From NCBI RefSeq assembly GCF_000612625.1, contig NZ_CCAS010000019.1, forward strand, positions 1-64,000: a stretch of DNA of 64,000 nucleotides, given 5' to 3'. The notes under the pieces were generated by a model. The model ran no database searches, was not told the DNA's origin, and saw only the letters and a program-made list of their open reading frames with translations. The stretch is from Neobacillus jeddahensis. Its GTDB lineage: Bacteria; Bacillota; Bacilli; Bacillales; Cytobacillaceae. Positions 63,278 through 64,000 of this stretch are shown piece by piece. The position numbers and the translations under genes are program-made. Within the stretch, counting starts at the first letter, position 1; every line of letters begins with the position of its first letter.

Positions 63278-64000
63278 ATGATAAAAATAATCACAGACAG
63301 CTCGGCTGACTTACCGAAAGAATTAATAGAGCAGTACGATGTGACCATGGTTCCATTAACAGTCACAATCGAGGAACAAGATTATTTAGAAAAAGTAGAT
63401 TTAACACCAAGGGAATTTTTCACGAAGATGTTTTCAACAGATATCCTTCCGAAGACATCCCAACCTTCCCCTGCATCATTTGCTAAGGCCTTCTCTAAAT
63501 TTGATTCGGGTACAGAAATCCTTTGTCTGACCATTTCTTCGGGTCTAAGTGGAACCTATCAATCTGCATGTATTGGAAAGGATTTAAGCAATGCCAATGT
63601 GACCGTTTTTGATTCTTTAGCTGGATCGTTAGGGCACGGTCTCCAGATTATTCGTGCGGCAGAACTTGCTGAACAGGGTGCTTCAATGGAGGAAATTGTT
63701 TCGAATCTTACCGAATATCGGGATAAAATGAATATTCTTGTCCTGTTAGATACTCTAGAGAATATCGTAAAAGGCGGAAGGCTAAGTAAGTTCCAAGGCT
63801 CCCTAGCTAAGATTTTGAATATCAAGGTGATTTTAGAAAGGGTTAGTGGAGGGAAAGTAGAAATTTTTGAAAAGATACGAGGAAAAAGGAAATTTCAAAA
63901 AAGGGTACTTGATATCATCGAGGAAAGAGGAAAGGATTTCAGTACACTAACATTTGGAATTACCCATACAGGAAATGTGGAAGATGCTGAGGCCATCAAG
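63278..64000 (+). CDS. degV: DegV family fatty-acid-binding protein (partial, cut by window end)
   Basis: 241 codons are present with no stop. MIKIITDSSADLPKELI is the DegV start, then KTSQPSPASFAKAF, ILCLTISSGLSGTYQSA and LVLLDTLENIVKGGRLSK, the family's lipid head-group and domain-two motifs. Full-length proteins have about 280 residues, so around 40 are missing. DegV proteins (FakB type) bind a fatty acid and present it to the kinase FakA for phosphorylation. GGTGGAAAGGGAA precedes the ATG. Confidence 0.93.
   Translation, partial: MIKIITDSSADLPKELIEQYDVTMVPLTVTIEEQDYLEKVDLTPREFFTKMFSTDILPKTSQPSPASFAKAFSKFDSGTEILCLTISSGLSGTYQSACIGKDLSNANVTVFDSLAGSLGHGLQIIRAAELAEQGASMEEIVSNLTEYRDKMNILVLLDTLENIVKGGRLSKFQGSLAKILNIKVILERVSGGKVEIFEKIRGKRKFQKRVLDIIEERGKDFSTLTFGITHTGNVEDAEAIK

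Overview
The window is chromosomal DNA from a low-GC, endospore-forming member of the Bacillaceae, close to Bacillus/Neobacillus. The evidence is strong AGGAGG ribosome-binding sites, frequent TTG/GTG starts, spore proteins SspE and SspK, a PerR/Per-box pair, AhrC and CcpA operators, a SAM riboswitch, and gene order matching B. subtilis from yfhD to ygxA. No prophage, CRISPR array, IS element, tRNA or rRNA gene was recognised. The 44-nt direct repeats at the left edge look like those flanking rRNA operons, and B. subtilis has an rRNA operon beside ygxA.

Layout. (1) 0.2-8 kb: ygxA, ygzB, perR with its Per box, an extra RNase J paralogue, peroxiredoxin bcp, a small ion channel with an unusual filter, and a three-gene ABC-2 exporter. 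(2) 8-15.6 kb: gsaB, a stand-alone glutamate synthase large chain with a perfect cre site and a structured leader, and the YgaE-like membrane protein. (3) 15.6-25.7 kb: the conserved ygaD-ygaC-ygaB-sspE-fabL-yfhS-mutY-yfhP-yfhJ-sspK-yfhH-SDR-recX-yfhE-yfhD block, rich in small sporulation-associated genes and separated by many hairpins. (4) 25.8-39.9 kb: homoserine dehydrogenase under a SAM riboswitch, then the whole arginine pathway in two transcripts (argCJBD-carAB-argF and argGH). Both have AhrC-type boxes, and the first also has a perfect cre. (5) 40-46.5 kb: a 1701-residue wall-anchored protein (lamin tail, OB folds, PHP phosphoesterase, LPTTA anchor) divergent from a HupE-like permease with an EF-hand loop. 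(6) 46.5-53.7 kb: aroD, aroK and a five-gene dipeptide/oligopeptide ABC transporter. (7) 53.9-57.3 kb: a TipA-type MerR regulator and decaying signalling genes (PAS stub, frameshifted cheR, fragments of a receiver/PAS/GGDEF/EAL protein). (8) 57.5-64 kb: small membrane protein, POT peptide transporter, a helical protein, a KinB-like histidine kinase, an unusual histidine kinase-STAS fusion, and a degV gene cut by the window end.

How it fits together. Nitrogen metabolism dominates: glutamate synthase supplies glutamate, argJ/argC/argB/argD make ornithine, carAB supplies carbamoyl phosphate, argF/argG/argH finish arginine, and two peptide importers bring in amino acids. CcpA-type sites at both the glutamate synthase and argC promoters suggest a link to carbon status. 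The most novel-looking items are the kinase-STAS fusion that seems to lack the RsbR phosphoacceptor threonines, the giant PHP surface protein with Pho-box-like repeats upstream, a candidate antisense-oriented sRNA carrying an anti-Shine-Dalgarno stretch, a hairpin between ribosome-binding site and start of the glutamate synthase gene, and an 8-bp duplication that breaks cheR.
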